Assembly (NCBI GenBank): GCA_963741625.1
Contig: CAVUIT010000009.1
Coordinates: 186,001-250,000 of the forward strand
Direction: 5' to 3'
Length of the DNA stretch: 64,000 nt
From: CAWBBA01 sp963741625
GTDB lineage: Bacteria; Desulfobacterota; Desulfomonilia; Desulfomonilales; Desulfomonilaceae
A model generated the notes under the pieces. It worked only from the letters and a program-made list of their open reading frames with translations. It had not been told where the DNA came from and did not search any database. Positions 42,883 through 51,555 of the stretch are shown piece by piece (position 1 is the stretch's first letter; each line of letters starts with the position of its first letter). The translations under genes and the position numbers were made by a program.

Positions 42883-43146
42883 ATGGAAGGGTCCCACGAA
42901 CACGACCATGAACACGGCCATGAGCATATACACCGTCATACCCACGAGCACTCGCATGGGGGCGAGGTCCATACGCATGAACATGAGCACGCCCATAGCC
43001 ATGAACATACGCACAGCCACTCGCATGAGCATGAGCACGCAGGAGACGCCTCCGGTCACTCTCACGAACATACCGGCACCCACGGTCCCCACGAGCATGT
43101 CCATTTTGGTCACAAGACCGAGGGCCACGAGCATGTTCACGCGTAA
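42883..43146 (+). CDS. Histidine-rich metal-binding protein
   Basis: Eighty-seven residues with about 34 His and many Glu, mostly as alternating EH, SH and TH pairs (HEHDHEHGHEHIHRHTHEHS), no Cys and no signal peptide. Such proteins bind nickel, cobalt or zinc for storage or delivery, as Hpn and the His-rich tails of HypB or CooJ do. GGAGGAG six bases upstream fixes ATG 42883. It is divergent from the CobA-like gene 295 bases away, so a shared cobalt/nickel role is possible but unproven. Confidence 0.85.
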   Translation: MEGSHEHDHEHGHEHIHRHTHEHSHGGEVHTHEHEHAHSHEHTHSHSHEHEHAGDASGHSHEHTGTHGPHEHVHFGHKTEGHEHVHA

Positions 43147-43194
43147 ATGGCGGAAACAGTCTTTAATCTCAAATGGATAGCTCAGTATTGAGGT

Positions 43195-43240
43195 CAGGAG
43201 GCTATTGCGTAGTCCCGCGGGACGCTCCCGAATTTGTAGC
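43195..43240 (+). repeat. Interspersed repeat copy D (IS-end-like)
   Basis: CAGGAGGCTATTGCGTAGTC followed by CCGCGGGACGCTCCCGAATTTGTAGC, matching copies A-C with several differences; the middle is contracted to CCCGCGGGA. It begins about 48 bases after the His-rich gene stop. A palindrome CCGCTGGTACCAGCGG (43240-43255) adjoins it. Confidence 0.6.
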
Positions 43241-43393
43241 CGCTGGTACCAGCGGGGCTGGCATGTCTCAAGGGCTGGCAAGGAAAAAACTCAGTATGTC
43301 GGACGGCTAGGAGCCTAGACGACGTACCCGGGCGGTGGCCGGAGCCTCAGCGCAACTCGATGGCGCCAATAAGCCAGGTTGCACGCCAGGTTG

Positions 43394-43846
43394 CTAATCT
43401 GAAGATGATTTGACCGTCAGTACCGGACATTTGGCCGTGCGCACGACGTTTTCTGCCGTGCTGCCGAGGATCAGATGTTTGAAGCCGGTCCACCCATGAG
43501 TCCCCATCACTATAAGGTCCACGGACTCTTCATTGGCGAAACGGACAATTTCATTGGCCGGCACACCGATCCGAGAATGGGTGGTCACATCGGGGAGCGT
43601 TTTTTTGCACTCTTCCACGAGTGCCACAAAGCCTTTTTCAACCGATTCTTCAATAGCCTTGAGCACTTCTTGAACATTGACAGGGACCGCCATCTCGAAT
43701 GCTGGAAACCCCAGCCTCGAAGAGTTGACCACATGGAGAATTACTAGTCCGGCCCCGAATGCTTGAGCATAATCAATAGCAACCTCACGGGCAGGCCGTG
43801 AGTTTTCTGAAAAATCCGTGCAAAGCAATATCTTTCTCGGAACCAT
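43394..43846 (-). CDS. Universal stress protein (UspA family)
   Basis: A 150-residue USP. It begins PRKILLCTDFSENS and ends with the ATP-binding pattern GTHGWTGFKHLILGSTAENVV (G-x2-G-x9-G-S/T), with VDLIVMGTHG before it, so it is probably of the ATP-binding class. The GGGGGT seven to eight bases before ATG 43846 supports the start. A palindrome lies about 50 bases upstream. USPs are cytoplasmic and help survival in growth arrest. Confidence 0.94.
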   Translation of the reverse strand: MVPRKILLCTDFSENSRPAREVAIDYAQAFGAGLVILHVVNSSRLGFPAFEMAVPVNVQEVLKAIEESVEKGFVALVEECKKTLPDVTTHSRIGVPANEIVRFANEESVDLIVMGTHGWTGFKHLILGSTAENVVRTAKCPVLTVKSSSD

Positions 43847-43892
43847 TGTGCTTACCCCCTTCTCTCATCAGGGCGTGTTATGCGGACTTTGA

Positions 43893-43906
43893 CTCCCCAT
43901 GGGGAG
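43893..43906. promoter_or_regulatory. Perfect palindrome upstream of the universal stress gene
   Basis: CTCCCCATGGGGAG is a perfect 14-base palindrome about 47 bases before the USP start on the opposite strand. It could be an operator or part of the 5' leader hairpin; the regulator is unknown. Confidence 0.3.
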
Positions 43907-44096
43907 GTTCATGGCGCATTCACCATATCAGAATTGTCTCAAAATCAAAATTGGTTATACTAGAGAAACCGCTTAAAGTTCCGGCTAGGGATTATCTCTT
44001 CCAGTCAAGAATGACATTGGCTTCACTGATACCAATTCGCCTTGATGCGGGTAGGCATGGAGGGGCCGCCGCGTCCCGCGGGGCCGCTACCACATT

Positions 44097-44323
44097 ATGG
44101 TAGGGCTAATTTCTACATTTACCGTGACCATTGTAATGGCGCGGCAACTCCTGCCAAGGAACCTGGGGATCACTCCGGGGCTCATGGTGGGTTTGGCGTA
44201 TCAATACTCGGAGCGATTGCTGACCACATCGGCGTGGAGAATGCTTTGAAATCCATAATGATACTGCCGTTGGTGAGACTACTGTTGAGCCTGCCCATCA
44301 GGTATCCGGGGAAGGAAGGGTAG
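44097..44323 (+). pseudogene. Remnant of an MFS transporter C-terminus
   Basis: From ATG 44097 the frame reads LISTFTVTIVMARQLLPRNL then GLMVGLA; the neighbouring frame continues GVSILGAIADHIGVENALKS and LLLSLPIRYPGKEG to TAG 44323. Together they match the last two or three helices of a major facilitator protein of the fosmidomycin-resistance (Fsr) type, with a small deletion and frameshift after GLMVGLA. The rest of the gene is missing, so this is a true fragment and not merely a read error. Confidence 0.7.
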
Positions 44324-44327
44324 GAGT

Positions 44328-44726
44328 TCAGGCGTACCGCTCCGCCTCCCATGCCTCCTCACGTGTCGGACAATCGATACAACATTCTTCGCAGTTATTC
44401 TGGAGCCAACGGGCCACGGTCTTCTTAAGTCCAATGAAGCTCTTAGGCTTACCTTCACTGCAGATTTCCCATTCTGCATCCTGCCGGCAGTAATTGGCGG
44501 TAAAGGTATCGTGATGCGTGTCGCAGTCGATTTGCACCGCGTGGCCGCGTTGCTGATCCTTGAAATAAACTTGGATCATGTCGAGGTCTTTGTCATAACT
44601 CCATCCGGACTGAGTGAACCCGAAAGCCGCGACAATCGGCCCGAACTCCCTGATCACGTCATCGGCAAACTCTTCTCTGAGCTGCCTCTGAGCCGCATTA
44701 AATCTTGCCTGATAAGATCTAAACAT
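44328..44726 (-). CDS. Hypothetical soluble protein
   Basis: A 132-residue protein starting MFRSYQARFNAAQRQLREEF, with a central sheet-like stretch (SGWSYDKDLDMIQVYF) and a C-terminal Cys cluster NNCEECCIDCPTREEA. ATG 44726 is favoured by GGAG nine bases upstream; GTG 44741 is possible. The Cys cluster could bind a metal. No family recognised. It is convergent with the MFS remnant. Confidence 0.65.
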   Translation of the reverse strand: MFRSYQARFNAAQRQLREEFADDVIREFGPIVAAFGFTQSGWSYDKDLDMIQVYFKDQQRGHAVQIDCDTHHDTFTANYCRQDAEWEICSEGKPKSFIGLKKTVARWLQNNCEECCIDCPTREEAWEAERYA

Positions 44727-44867
44727 CGGTTGGATCTCCACTAACTCTCACCTGCCTTTTCCTGTTGAACGCATCGTGATGCAGCCTGAGCTTGTAGTGG
44801 CTACTACGTGTAAAATATACATTTTTAACCGAAAGGCAATTGAGCACACTAACGCTGTTGGGCGATA

Positions 44868-46514
44868 TTACGAACTCTGAGGCCTTGGAACGATTCTCCA
44901 CAAGCGGAACCTCGGCGAGGTATCGGCCTCCGGAATCGCTTCAAGGTTCAACCCCAGGTTGTGCAATGCCCTTACCGTCTCATTGAACAGATCCTGGTCG
45001 AGGGCGTCCGAGAAGAAGTATGCAGGGCTTCGAGATATGATCAAATTTTGTAGCTCTTTCTGATCTCTGACCCAGGTCTGCTCAAAAGACACCCCGGAGC
45101 GTGTCAGCTCGACTGTTGGTCTACGGGACAGATAATGAAGAGTCCTGGGATGCATCGTCATCACGACTCCGTTTGAGGTCTGTGTTCGGAGCCAACGGGC
45201 AGCTCTAAAAAACGGCAGATCTCGCTCCGATTCCGCGCCCCCGGGCTCAATTGCAGTCCGTGCTTGGTACACCGTGATCAGGTTGTGCCCCAGGTTAAGG
45301 ACGGCCAGGAGCAAAAAAAGGCCAACCAGTATGTATTCAGGTCTGGAAAATCTGCTAGTTGGACTCCGGAATCTTTCATTTATCCATTTAGAAACTCTCA
45401 GCACCCCTAGTGCGAGAAACATATACAGCCCGGGGACGAGTAGAATTAGATATCGGCTTCCTGCCGGCATGAGGAACAGCCCGCAGAATTGAATCACAAT
45501 CATGGGGAGCAGAAGCCGCTCTCCAGTCTTAAATGCCACCCACATCCCGGCGAGAACCAGGAGAGGAATAATCCATTCGATGAAACCGGTCTTAATGACC
45601 GCGGCGGTAAGCGCGTAGCTAGTTTCCTGAACATATTCCCAAACGGATGTTAGTGTGACCTCGATCTGATATGCGAATGTTCTCCCCGTAATTGCGTTGA
45701 AATAAGTGCCCTCGTTGACCGAGCTGGGAAAGAAAGCCTTGTAAGATTCCCACACAGCGATAGGAGCGACGGCTAAAAGAAGAAATAGGACCGTGTAGGC
45801 TACTCGGCGCAACCGCGGCATACTTTTCCACGTGCAAAAAAGAAAAAAACCTGTGGTCGCCACAAGTCCCAATCCGTTGATCCGTATCAGAGGGGGTATT
45901 CCTGCAATCAAAGCGGCAAATATCGTCCAGCGCAACCTTACCGGGTTGCCCGCGGCGGAAAGAGCCGCGTTTAAACTGCAAAGACCGAAAAAGGCAAATG
46001 GAACATCGGAAGAGGTAAACGTAGAATTATGCAGGAGTATGTGATTTGCCGCAAAAAGCCCACCCAGCAAAAAAGCTGCATCCCGACCACACAGCCTGAA
46101 GACTAACAGGTAACCTGCTCCCGCTGTCAATAACCCGATCAAGGCCATGAGCACTCGATAGGTCAGAAAACTCTCTCCAAAAAGGCGAACTCCAAAAGCC
46201 ACGATCGCGGGAAATCCGGGAGGGACGTACGTGTGGGGCTCTCCGTTGAAAACGTATCCGCGGCCTCCAGCCAGAGACTCGCCCAATTCCAGGTAGAGCG
46301 CGCTGTCAGGCGTCGCCTTCCAGGAACTGTTCACGACGAGGAAGAACTGCAAAACAATGATAATTGCTAGGACAAGGCCGCGGCGCCTCGTATACACACC
46401 TTGCAAGCCAACGCCTATCTCACTGAATGAAGTGGACTCCAAAATTGTGCTGCCTTTGCGCCTTTGGGCTGTCTGGGCGCTATGTTTTCTTATATCCAAC
46501 TTTGCTTCGATCAC
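44868..46514 (-). CDS. GT-C glycosyltransferase (family 39/ArnT-like)
   Basis: A 548-residue membrane enzyme with about 11 hydrophobic segments. Just after the first helix the loop ATPDSALYLELGESLAGGRGY holds the acidic residues of polyprenyl-phosphate-sugar mannosyl- or arabinosyltransferases, and HTYVPPGFPAIVAFG follows as in that family. The last 120 residues are periplasmic. It moves a sugar from a lipid carrier onto an acceptor outside the membrane. Its start lies inside the end of the GT2 gene upstream (35-base overlap), so the two are coupled. Confidence 0.85.
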   Translation of the reverse strand: MIEAKLDIRKHSAQTAQRRKGSTILESTSFSEIGVGLQGVYTRRRGLVLAIIIVLQFFLVVNSSWKATPDSALYLELGESLAGGRGYVFNGEPHTYVPPGFPAIVAFGVRLFGESFLTYRVLMALIGLLTAGAGYLLVFRLCGRDAAFLLGGLFAANHILLHNSTFTSSDVPFAFFGLCSLNAALSAAGNPVRLRWTIFAALIAGIPPLIRINGLGLVATTGFFLFCTWKSMPRLRRVAYTVLFLLLAVAPIAVWESYKAFFPSSVNEGTYFNAITGRTFAYQIEVTLTSVWEYVQETSYALTAAVIKTGFIEWIIPLLVLAGMWVAFKTGERLLLPMIVIQFCGLFLMPAGSRYLILLVPGLYMFLALGVLRVSKWINERFRSPTSRFSRPEYILVGLFLLLAVLNLGHNLITVYQARTAIEPGGAESERDLPFFRAARWLRTQTSNGVVMTMHPRTLHYLSRRPTVELTRSGVSFEQTWVRDQKELQNLIISRSPAYFFSDALDQDLFNETVRALHNLGLNLEAIPEADTSPRFRLWRIVPRPQSS

Positions 46515-47436
46515 GCAGGTACACGGCCCAAGCTATGGGCAAGCCAATCGCCCATAATATTCTGGCTTGAATGCTGGTCAAAGAGGAAAATTGCGACCAT
46601 AAACCCAAGTTGGAATGAAATGAAAATCGCGCATAGTGAATCGCGCAGCGAATAAAATACGTGGGGTCGTAAATTAACCAGTCTATTTGTTCCGTCAATA
46701 CTGCCAAGAGCGCGAACCGGCCTCCCGCAGCATTGTCTGCCGGAGAGCCTCCCCGCATGAGCGACGGCTGATCCTGCCAGTAAACTCGCAATGTTTCATT
46801 GACGTACAGAGTCTTGTAAACCTTCGCTATTCTGGTCCACACAGTCGCTTCCGGAAAGTATCTGACCTTAATTTCTGGAAAGGGGAATTCTCTCATTACA
46901 TCTGTTCGAACGCAAAGCCACATCTCGTTCTTTATTTTGAAGTTGTAGATCATTTCCAGGTGGTTGGACACTACGACATCACCTGGGAATGGAACCCCAA
47001 CAAGGTGGCCGTACTGGTCCTGGCACAGAGATGTCACGCCGCAAAAAAGATCCCGTTCGCTTTCAGGAATGTTTTGCCAGTGATAGGCAAAACGCTCTAG
47101 GGCCTCTGGCAAGCATGCGTCATCGGAGTCGAATATGATGAAAAAAAAGCCGTTGGCCTCTTGAACCCCACGGTTTATGGCGCCATGTTTCCCTCGATTG
47201 GACTGATAAAAATATCTTACCGGAAAAGAAGGGGGTTCATCTAACCATCTTTCGATAAGCGTTCGCGTTTCGTCCGATGAACCGTCGTCTACTATAACCC
47301 ATTCAAAATCTTGCAGCGTCTGTTTTTTCAACGAGTTATACACTCTTTCCAAAGTGTGCGCCCGGTTGTACGTTGGGGTGAATACTGTGAATAGAGGTGC
47401 GGCCATTTCTGCACTATTTGACTCGGCTTTTGTCAT
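46480..47436 (-). CDS. GT2 family glycosyltransferase
   Basis: A 318-residue GT-A enzyme: FTVFTPTYNRAHTLERVYNSL, WVIVDDGSSDETR, the metal-binding FIIFDSDDACLPEALERF and RYFPEATVWTRIAKVY. A C-terminal hydrophobic stretch (ARILWAIGLPIAWAVYL) suggests membrane association. It may charge a lipid carrier or start a glycan that the overlapping GT-C enzyme uses. Confidence 0.92.
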   Translation of the reverse strand: MTKAESNSAEMAAPLFTVFTPTYNRAHTLERVYNSLKKQTLQDFEWVIVDDGSSDETRTLIERWLDEPPSFPVRYFYQSNRGKHGAINRGVQEANGFFFIIFDSDDACLPEALERFAYHWQNIPESERDLFCGVTSLCQDQYGHLVGVPFPGDVVVSNHLEMIYNFKIKNEMWLCVRTDVMREFPFPEIKVRYFPEATVWTRIAKVYKTLYVNETLRVYWQDQPSLMRGGSPADNAAGGRFALLAVLTEQIDWLIYDPTYFIRCAIHYARFSFHSNLGLWSQFSSLTSIQARILWAIGLPIAWAVYLRDRSKVGYKKT

Positions 47437-48010
47437 AGAAGCATTCTATAGACGTTTCCAAAAGTTTTGAACATATCCAATGCCCGCATTCCGAAAAGAT
47501 CAATAGAGCCCGGCAGGTGCCTCGGGCCGAATGGGTTGAATTTTTCAGCATGGTCAACCGGGCAGGAGCCCGGTGGCTACCAACCAATTTCGCAAGATCG
47601 CTCTTTAGTATCGGACAAAACTTTTGTCGACAGCCGCCATAGGTTCCCAGGCTTGGACACTCACTGAGAGTCTACAAGTCAAGACCGAGAATTCGGTCAG
47701 TTTATCAGCAAGAACGTTTCAGTTTCAAGTTCCCAATGCGCTTCTCATTGCATTATGTGGCCTTTAAGTGTCTTGACAGGGACATCTGAATTAGCAGTTC
47801 CGTCAATACCAGTGTAGACGCCCTTCTTGGCAGGATGCTGGATGTGAGCGAAATCATATAAGTATTTCTGGCCAAAATCTCTCATTACCAGGTTTGGCAA
47901 TATTGCGTATTTGGGGTGGGCTCGTTTCTGCGCGTAGATGTTCCTTCCATCATAACTTGCCTCCGCCAGTGCCCGGGATTCCGCGAAGATTTCCAGAAGG
48001 CAACCGGAAT
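47437..48010. other. Intergenic region with several GC-rich hairpins
   Basis: About 570 bases without a credible gene. Short hairpins occur: GCCCG...CGGGC around 47508-47527, GGTTG...CAACC, and CCGGGC-AGGA-GCCCGG at 47559-47574. Their role is unknown; they lie upstream of the minus-strand GT2 gene. No promoter was resolved. Confidence 0.4.
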
Positions 48011-48756
48011 TCAGGTTTTGACGAAAAACAGAGCGCGGTACCCGAAGGGGCTGAGAAGGGAGGCAGCAAACGGCACCAATTTCACCAGCCCTAACCTTGA
48101 GAGCATTTTGTAAATGAATTGACCTTTTCCTTCACTGTGCTTCCAAAAGTGCTTTTCGACAAACTCTATGTCCCTGAAAGCACCGGCAGCAAGCTTCACC
48201 AGGCGTCTCTTGCTCAAATACTTAGTCTCCGTCCTAAGAAACTCGTGGTTCTTTCCGGCAACCTCTCGAGCCGTACGCGCCGGCTGGGACTTGTCCCTCA
48301 AGCCCAGCAAAGCCCAAAAGTAAAGGTAACTGTAGCTTTGCAGCACAGTTCCAAGGGGAACACCAATGTGCGGCTCCAGAATACAGTACCGGGATGGGAA
48401 AAAGTGGAGGCTTCTGCCACCTCGTTTTAGAACCCTATTGATCTCTGACAGAGCCGTGGCATGATGCTGAATATGTTCCATGACATCCCAAGATACGACA
48501 AAGTCAAAGCTCTCGTTGTCAAACGGTATCTTATAGTCTTCAGCATCAATTAGAGTTAACAGCTGCTCTCTCGGTCTGCACAAACCCTCTGTCCGGATGA
48601 GGCGTTTAGCGTCCCCTGAAGGCGGTGCTATATCCGTCCCGAATGCTCTGTAGCCCAGTTTTCGAAACGCATAAACCATTCTGCCTTCGCCGCAACCGAA
48701 GTCAAGAACAGCATCATCCATCTTGACCGGTTTTCCCATTTCTGTGAAAACACTTA

Positions 48757-49690
48757 GAAGCGGTTGCAAAACCGCCGATCAGTTATAAGCGCGCGAAATC
48801 GCGCATGATTTAAATCCTTGTTTTTATGAAATAATATGTATATTTAGCTCGCCGGAGGTAAGTCCGGTGAGCAAACGCGTCGTGTACCTGACCGATGAGC
48901 AGTGGAAGAAGATCGAACCCCTCATTCCCAAGCCTCCTCCTCGACCGAAAGGAGGTCGCCCCAGAAAGGATAATCGCTTGGTCTTCGAGGGAATCCTCTG
49001 GATACTCAAGACGGGAGCCCGGTGGAAAGATCTTCCTGACAAGTACCCGCACCCTTCAACCTGCTGGCGTCGCCTGAAGGAATGGGACGAGGCCGAAGTC
49101 CTCAAAGATATGTGGAGGGCCTTTCTCTCCGAATTGGATGCCAACGGGGTGACTCGACTGGGAAGAGTCATTCATCGATGCGAGCTTCTTCCCAGCAAAA
49201 AAAGGGGTCCAGCGGTCGGAAAGACCAAGAGGGGAAAGGGAACAAAGTGCATGGTGGTGGTCGATGGCAAGGGTATTCCTCTGGGAAGCCATACCGACTC
49301 TGCTTCGCCAGCAGAGGTCAGGCTCGCCGAAAAGACACTCCAGCAAATCAAAGTCCCTAAAAAGGGGCCAGGGAGGCCAAGGACCCGCCCCAAGAGAGTA
49401 ATCGGAGACAAGGCGTACGACAGTGACCCTTTGCGCAAGCGCTTGAGAAAACGAGGTATCAACTTGCTCTCCCCTCATCGACGCAATCATAGGAATGTCA
49501 ACAGACAAGATGACCGCCTTTGGGATCGATACAGGAGACGATATACAGTTGAGAGAACTTTCAGTTGGTTCGGAAACTTTCGACGGATAGTCGTCCGATA
49601 CGAGCACCAGGTCTGCATGTACGAGGCTTTCATCCAGATCGCCTGTATCATGATTGTCATAAAACGTTTATGAGGTTTTGCAACCAGCTC
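48757..49690 (+). mobile_element. IS5-family insertion sequence (IS427-like), 934 bp
   Basis: Ends are GAAGCGGTTGCAAAACC (48757-48773) and, inverted, GAGCTGGTTGCAAAACC (49674-49690): 17-base terminal repeats with three mismatches. The host dinucleotide TA is present on both sides (48755-48756 and 49691-49692; context TTAG and CTAG), a 2-base target duplication typical of the IS427 group. It contains one transposase gene. Its ends resemble the start of the interspersed repeats (GGAGGCTGTTGC). Confidence 0.85.
48867..49673 (+). CDS. IS5-family DDE transposase, with two compensating frameshifts
   Basis: A 268-residue transposase from GTG 48867: LTDEQWKKIEPLIPK, GILWILKTGARWKDLP, GPAVGKTKRGKGTKCMVVVD, IGDKAYDSDPLRKRL (second Asp) and RYTVERTFSWFGNFRR (Glu). 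The first catalytic Asp is missing from the frame: residues about 95-112 read LGRVIHRCELLPSKK, but the +1 frame over the same bases reads LDWEESFIDASFFPAKK, the expected segment. One extra base near 49152 and one missing A in the A run 49197-49203 explain it. As written the enzyme would be dead; with correction it is intact. Confidence 0.9.
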   Translation: MSKRVVYLTDEQWKKIEPLIPKPPPRPKGGRPRKDNRLVFEGILWILKTGARWKDLPDKYPHPSTCWRRLKEWDEAEVLKDMWRAFLSELDANGVTRLGRVIHRCELLPSKKRGPAVGKTKRGKGTKCMVVVDGKGIPLGSHTDSASPAEVRLAEKTLQQIKVPKKGPGRPRTRPKRVIGDKAYDSDPLRKRLRKRGINLLSPHRRNHRNVNRQDDRLWDRYRRRYTVERTFSWFGNFRRIVVRYEHQVCMYEAFIQIACIMIVIKRL

Positions 49691-49873
49691 TAGTAGCGAC
49701 CGCACGTTGCGGAAGGCTTGGCTGTACTCGATGTCAACAATCCCTACCGATGGCTGCGACACGGCTTCAAGTGTCCCTCTTTGAGGGCGATCTGTCGTTC
49801 CGGGGACATGCCGAGGATGAAACCTACCCTTTGGTCCTGCTGAATCGTGTGAGAAGCTCAATAACTCCGCCAT

Positions 49874-50311
49874 GCGGCACCTCCTTGGGAAGAACTGACC
49901 TCAAAGGGAAGCCGATAAATGGAGAAGCAAGATTGATGCCGCCGCATAATAAAAATGAACAGCGCTAATGTGATGATTTAACGATAACTTTCACCCTATT
50001 TGTGCGGTGACAGATCGCGGGGTGCTCCCTGCCGTTCAAAGTGTGGAAACAAGTCCGCTGTTGTGTGGAAGAGAATCTTCACTTTCATAGCCTGAAGCTT
50101 GAATTAACAATTTCGTAACATAGGTTAGGGAGCTGAAGGCGTATTACTTGTGAAATCGCCGCATTATGTTATGTCTATTTTATTCTTGTGGACCACCATG
50201 AGCCGATTTGGTATAGTTGTGGCATTAAGCGACCGATTCCGAATGAGTCTCTAAAGGCCCCAATGAAGCTTTGAACAAGGGGTTGATTATTCCTGTAAAG
50301 GGGGAATTGTG
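49874..50311. other. AT-rich intergenic region
   Basis: About 440 bases without a gene, upstream of a plus-strand small gene and of the minus-strand methyltransferase start, so it should carry divergent promoters. It is richer in A and T than the average here. No clear promoter pair, operator or hairpin was fixed. Confidence 0.4.
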
Positions 50312-50545
50312 ATGAAGAAGTTGCTGGTCATTTTATCCCTGCTGGCTTTTGTTATTTCCATTAGCCCGGCCTTTGCCCGAGAGCCGGAACAGGAGAAACA
50401 GGCTGCGCCGAACATCAACTGCTGCTTCCAGGACGGTCAGTGTTTAAAAACAAAGCAGGAAAACTGTGCGCTAAAAACCGGGATAGTCGTAAGCGATTGC
50501 AAAGATTGTCCTGGGGTTTGGGGCAAAGGGAAGAAAGACAAGTAA
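50312..50545 (+). CDS. Tiny exported Cys-rich protein, paralogue 2
   Basis: Seventy-seven residues: signal peptide MKKLLVILSLLAFVISISPA to AFA, a short charged linker, then NCCFQDGQCLKTKQENCALK and VVSDCKDCPG. The six Cys pattern CC-x4-C-x7-C-x10-C-x2-C is the same as in the protein at 34723-34917, and DCKDC is identical. AAGGGGGA six bases before ATG 50312. The shared framework with otherwise different sequence points to a conserved fold or metal site in the periplasm. Function unknown. Confidence 0.8.
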   Translation: MKKLLVILSLLAFVISISPAFAREPEQEKQAAPNINCCFQDGQCLKTKQENCALKTGIVVSDCKDCPGVWGKGKKDK

Positions 50546-50938
50546 GTCTGTGGCGTGGACGGGGCATTCTTCAGTACGTGCCCCGTCGCCACGTCAGTAA
50601 CGCGGCCATAATCGAGACCTATGCCTGGGGGCGGAGAGCTACGGCCAGAGTCGCCTCGCCGTATCTTTCTTTAGAATAGCCCCGCGAGCTCGAATGGGGT
50701 CCTGCCCACCAATATTTTGTGGTGCGCTTCCGCACTAACAATCTATCTTCCGTCAGGTACCGATTTTCCCTCTCTCTTTGACTAATAGAGACGCCTCCAC
50801 GACTCACTCCTGCACGAAACCATTTTGCATTGCGTTTCCGGATCTCGCTGGCATACACATACAAAATTTGTTTTCTTGAATTCTTGTGCGAGAATCTGCA
50901 TCTCTGTTTAATAGGTAGGTGTGAACAAGGAGGTCGCT
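50546..50938. other. Intergenic region
   Basis: About 390 bases between two plus-strand small genes. No protein-like frame, repeat or strong hairpin was recognised. Confidence 0.4.
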
Positions 50939-51307
50939 ATGGGAACCTGTGCGGTGGCACAATCAGAGGCAGCAAGAAAATGGCCGGAGGGGGTCATCTC
51001 CGCGAAACTGACGATGAATCCTTATCTCCTGGCAATGGCTTTCGAGGAGTCAATGAAAGCCGGCGTGCAGCTTTGGGAGTTTATCAACACTGCGCTCTGG
51101 GAGAAGCTCGGCGAACCTGACAGGGAGAAGCTCTTGGAATTTGCAGCAAACATGGAAGTGTTCGACGAAGATCCCAAATGGAAGAAACGACTCAAGATTG
51201 CTGCCCGGTACGAAATGGGATTGGAAGAATTCAGAAAAGAATTGGGCGACGAGCCGTTTCCGGCCACAAATATTTCAGAAGGGAACGGTGGCGCCCAAGG
51301 TGATTGA
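50939..51307 (+). CDS. Hypothetical helical protein
   Basis: A 122-residue, mostly helical soluble protein (AMAFEESMKAGVQLWEFINT, EKLLEFAANMEVFDEDPKWK). AGGAGG five bases upstream sets ATG 50939. It lies 23 bases before an FmdB-type zinc-ribbon gene and is probably co-transcribed with it. Family not recognised. Confidence 0.75.
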   Translation: MGTCAVAQSEAARKWPEGVISAKLTMNPYLLAMAFEESMKAGVQLWEFINTALWEKLGEPDREKLLEFAANMEVFDEDPKWKKRLKIAARYEMGLEEFRKELGDEPFPATNISEGNGGAQGD

Positions 51308-51330
51308 GTCACCGCAAAAGGAGGCATTTC

Positions 51331-51555
51331 ATGCCGATTCTTAACTACAAATGTCGCGATTGCGGCAACGAGTTCGCTAAAATCTTTTTCACGGAAGGGC
51401 ATGCTCCCCGTGAATGTCCGGTGTGTCGCGCCACGGAACTTGAGGAACTGGGCCCGGCCTTCAATCCGGATCGCGGGTTGCTGGCAAGGGTTATGGGTGT
51501 GTCTTGCGAAACCTGCGCAGGCGAGGGCTCTTGTTCCACAGCTCCATCATCCTGA
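51331..51555 (+). CDS. FmdB-type zinc-ribbon protein
   Basis: A 74-residue protein beginning MPILNYKCRDCGNEFAKIFF with a second pair in PRECPVCRATELEELG, the FmdB zinc-ribbon pattern, and an extra C-terminal Cys group SCETCAGEGSC. GGAGG six bases before ATG 51331. FmdB-like proteins are presumed regulators; no target is indicated. Confidence 0.88.
   Translation: MPILNYKCRDCGNEFAKIFFTEGHAPRECPVCRATELEELGPAFNPDRGLLARVMGVSCETCAGEGSCSTAPSS

Larger units (their letters stand above)
48011..49873 (-). pseudogene. SAM methyltransferase split by an insertion sequence
   Basis: The 5' part starts at ATG 49873 (AAGGAGG upstream) and reads MAELLSFSHDSAGPKG to YSQAFRNVRSLL; the 3' part (from 48757 down to 48011) continues SVFTEMGKPVKMDDAVLDFG with motif I LDFGCGEGRMVYAFRKLG and SWDVMEHIQHHATALSEINR. 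Removing the IS and one copy of the TA duplication (936 bases, a multiple of three) joins CTA to AGT in frame, giving a 308-residue enzyme. The methyltransferase probably served the neighbouring glycan genes and is now disrupted. The undamaged flanking frames suggest a recent insertion. Confidence 0.88.

Noticed and set aside
42898..43145. Tandem DNA repeats around CATGAGCA suggesting a CRISPR or satellite
   Set aside because: They are codons of the His-rich protein (CAT/CAC with GAG), with no constant repeat and spacer lengths.
48011..48769. A free-standing methyltransferase starting at the TTG near 48769
   Set aside because: That start lies in the IS terminal repeat; the true 5' end with AAGGAGG is beyond the IS at 49873.
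50200..50250. A sigma-54 promoter near TGGCATTAAGCGACC
   Set aside because: The -12 GC element is missing, so it does not fit TGGCAC-N5-TTGC.
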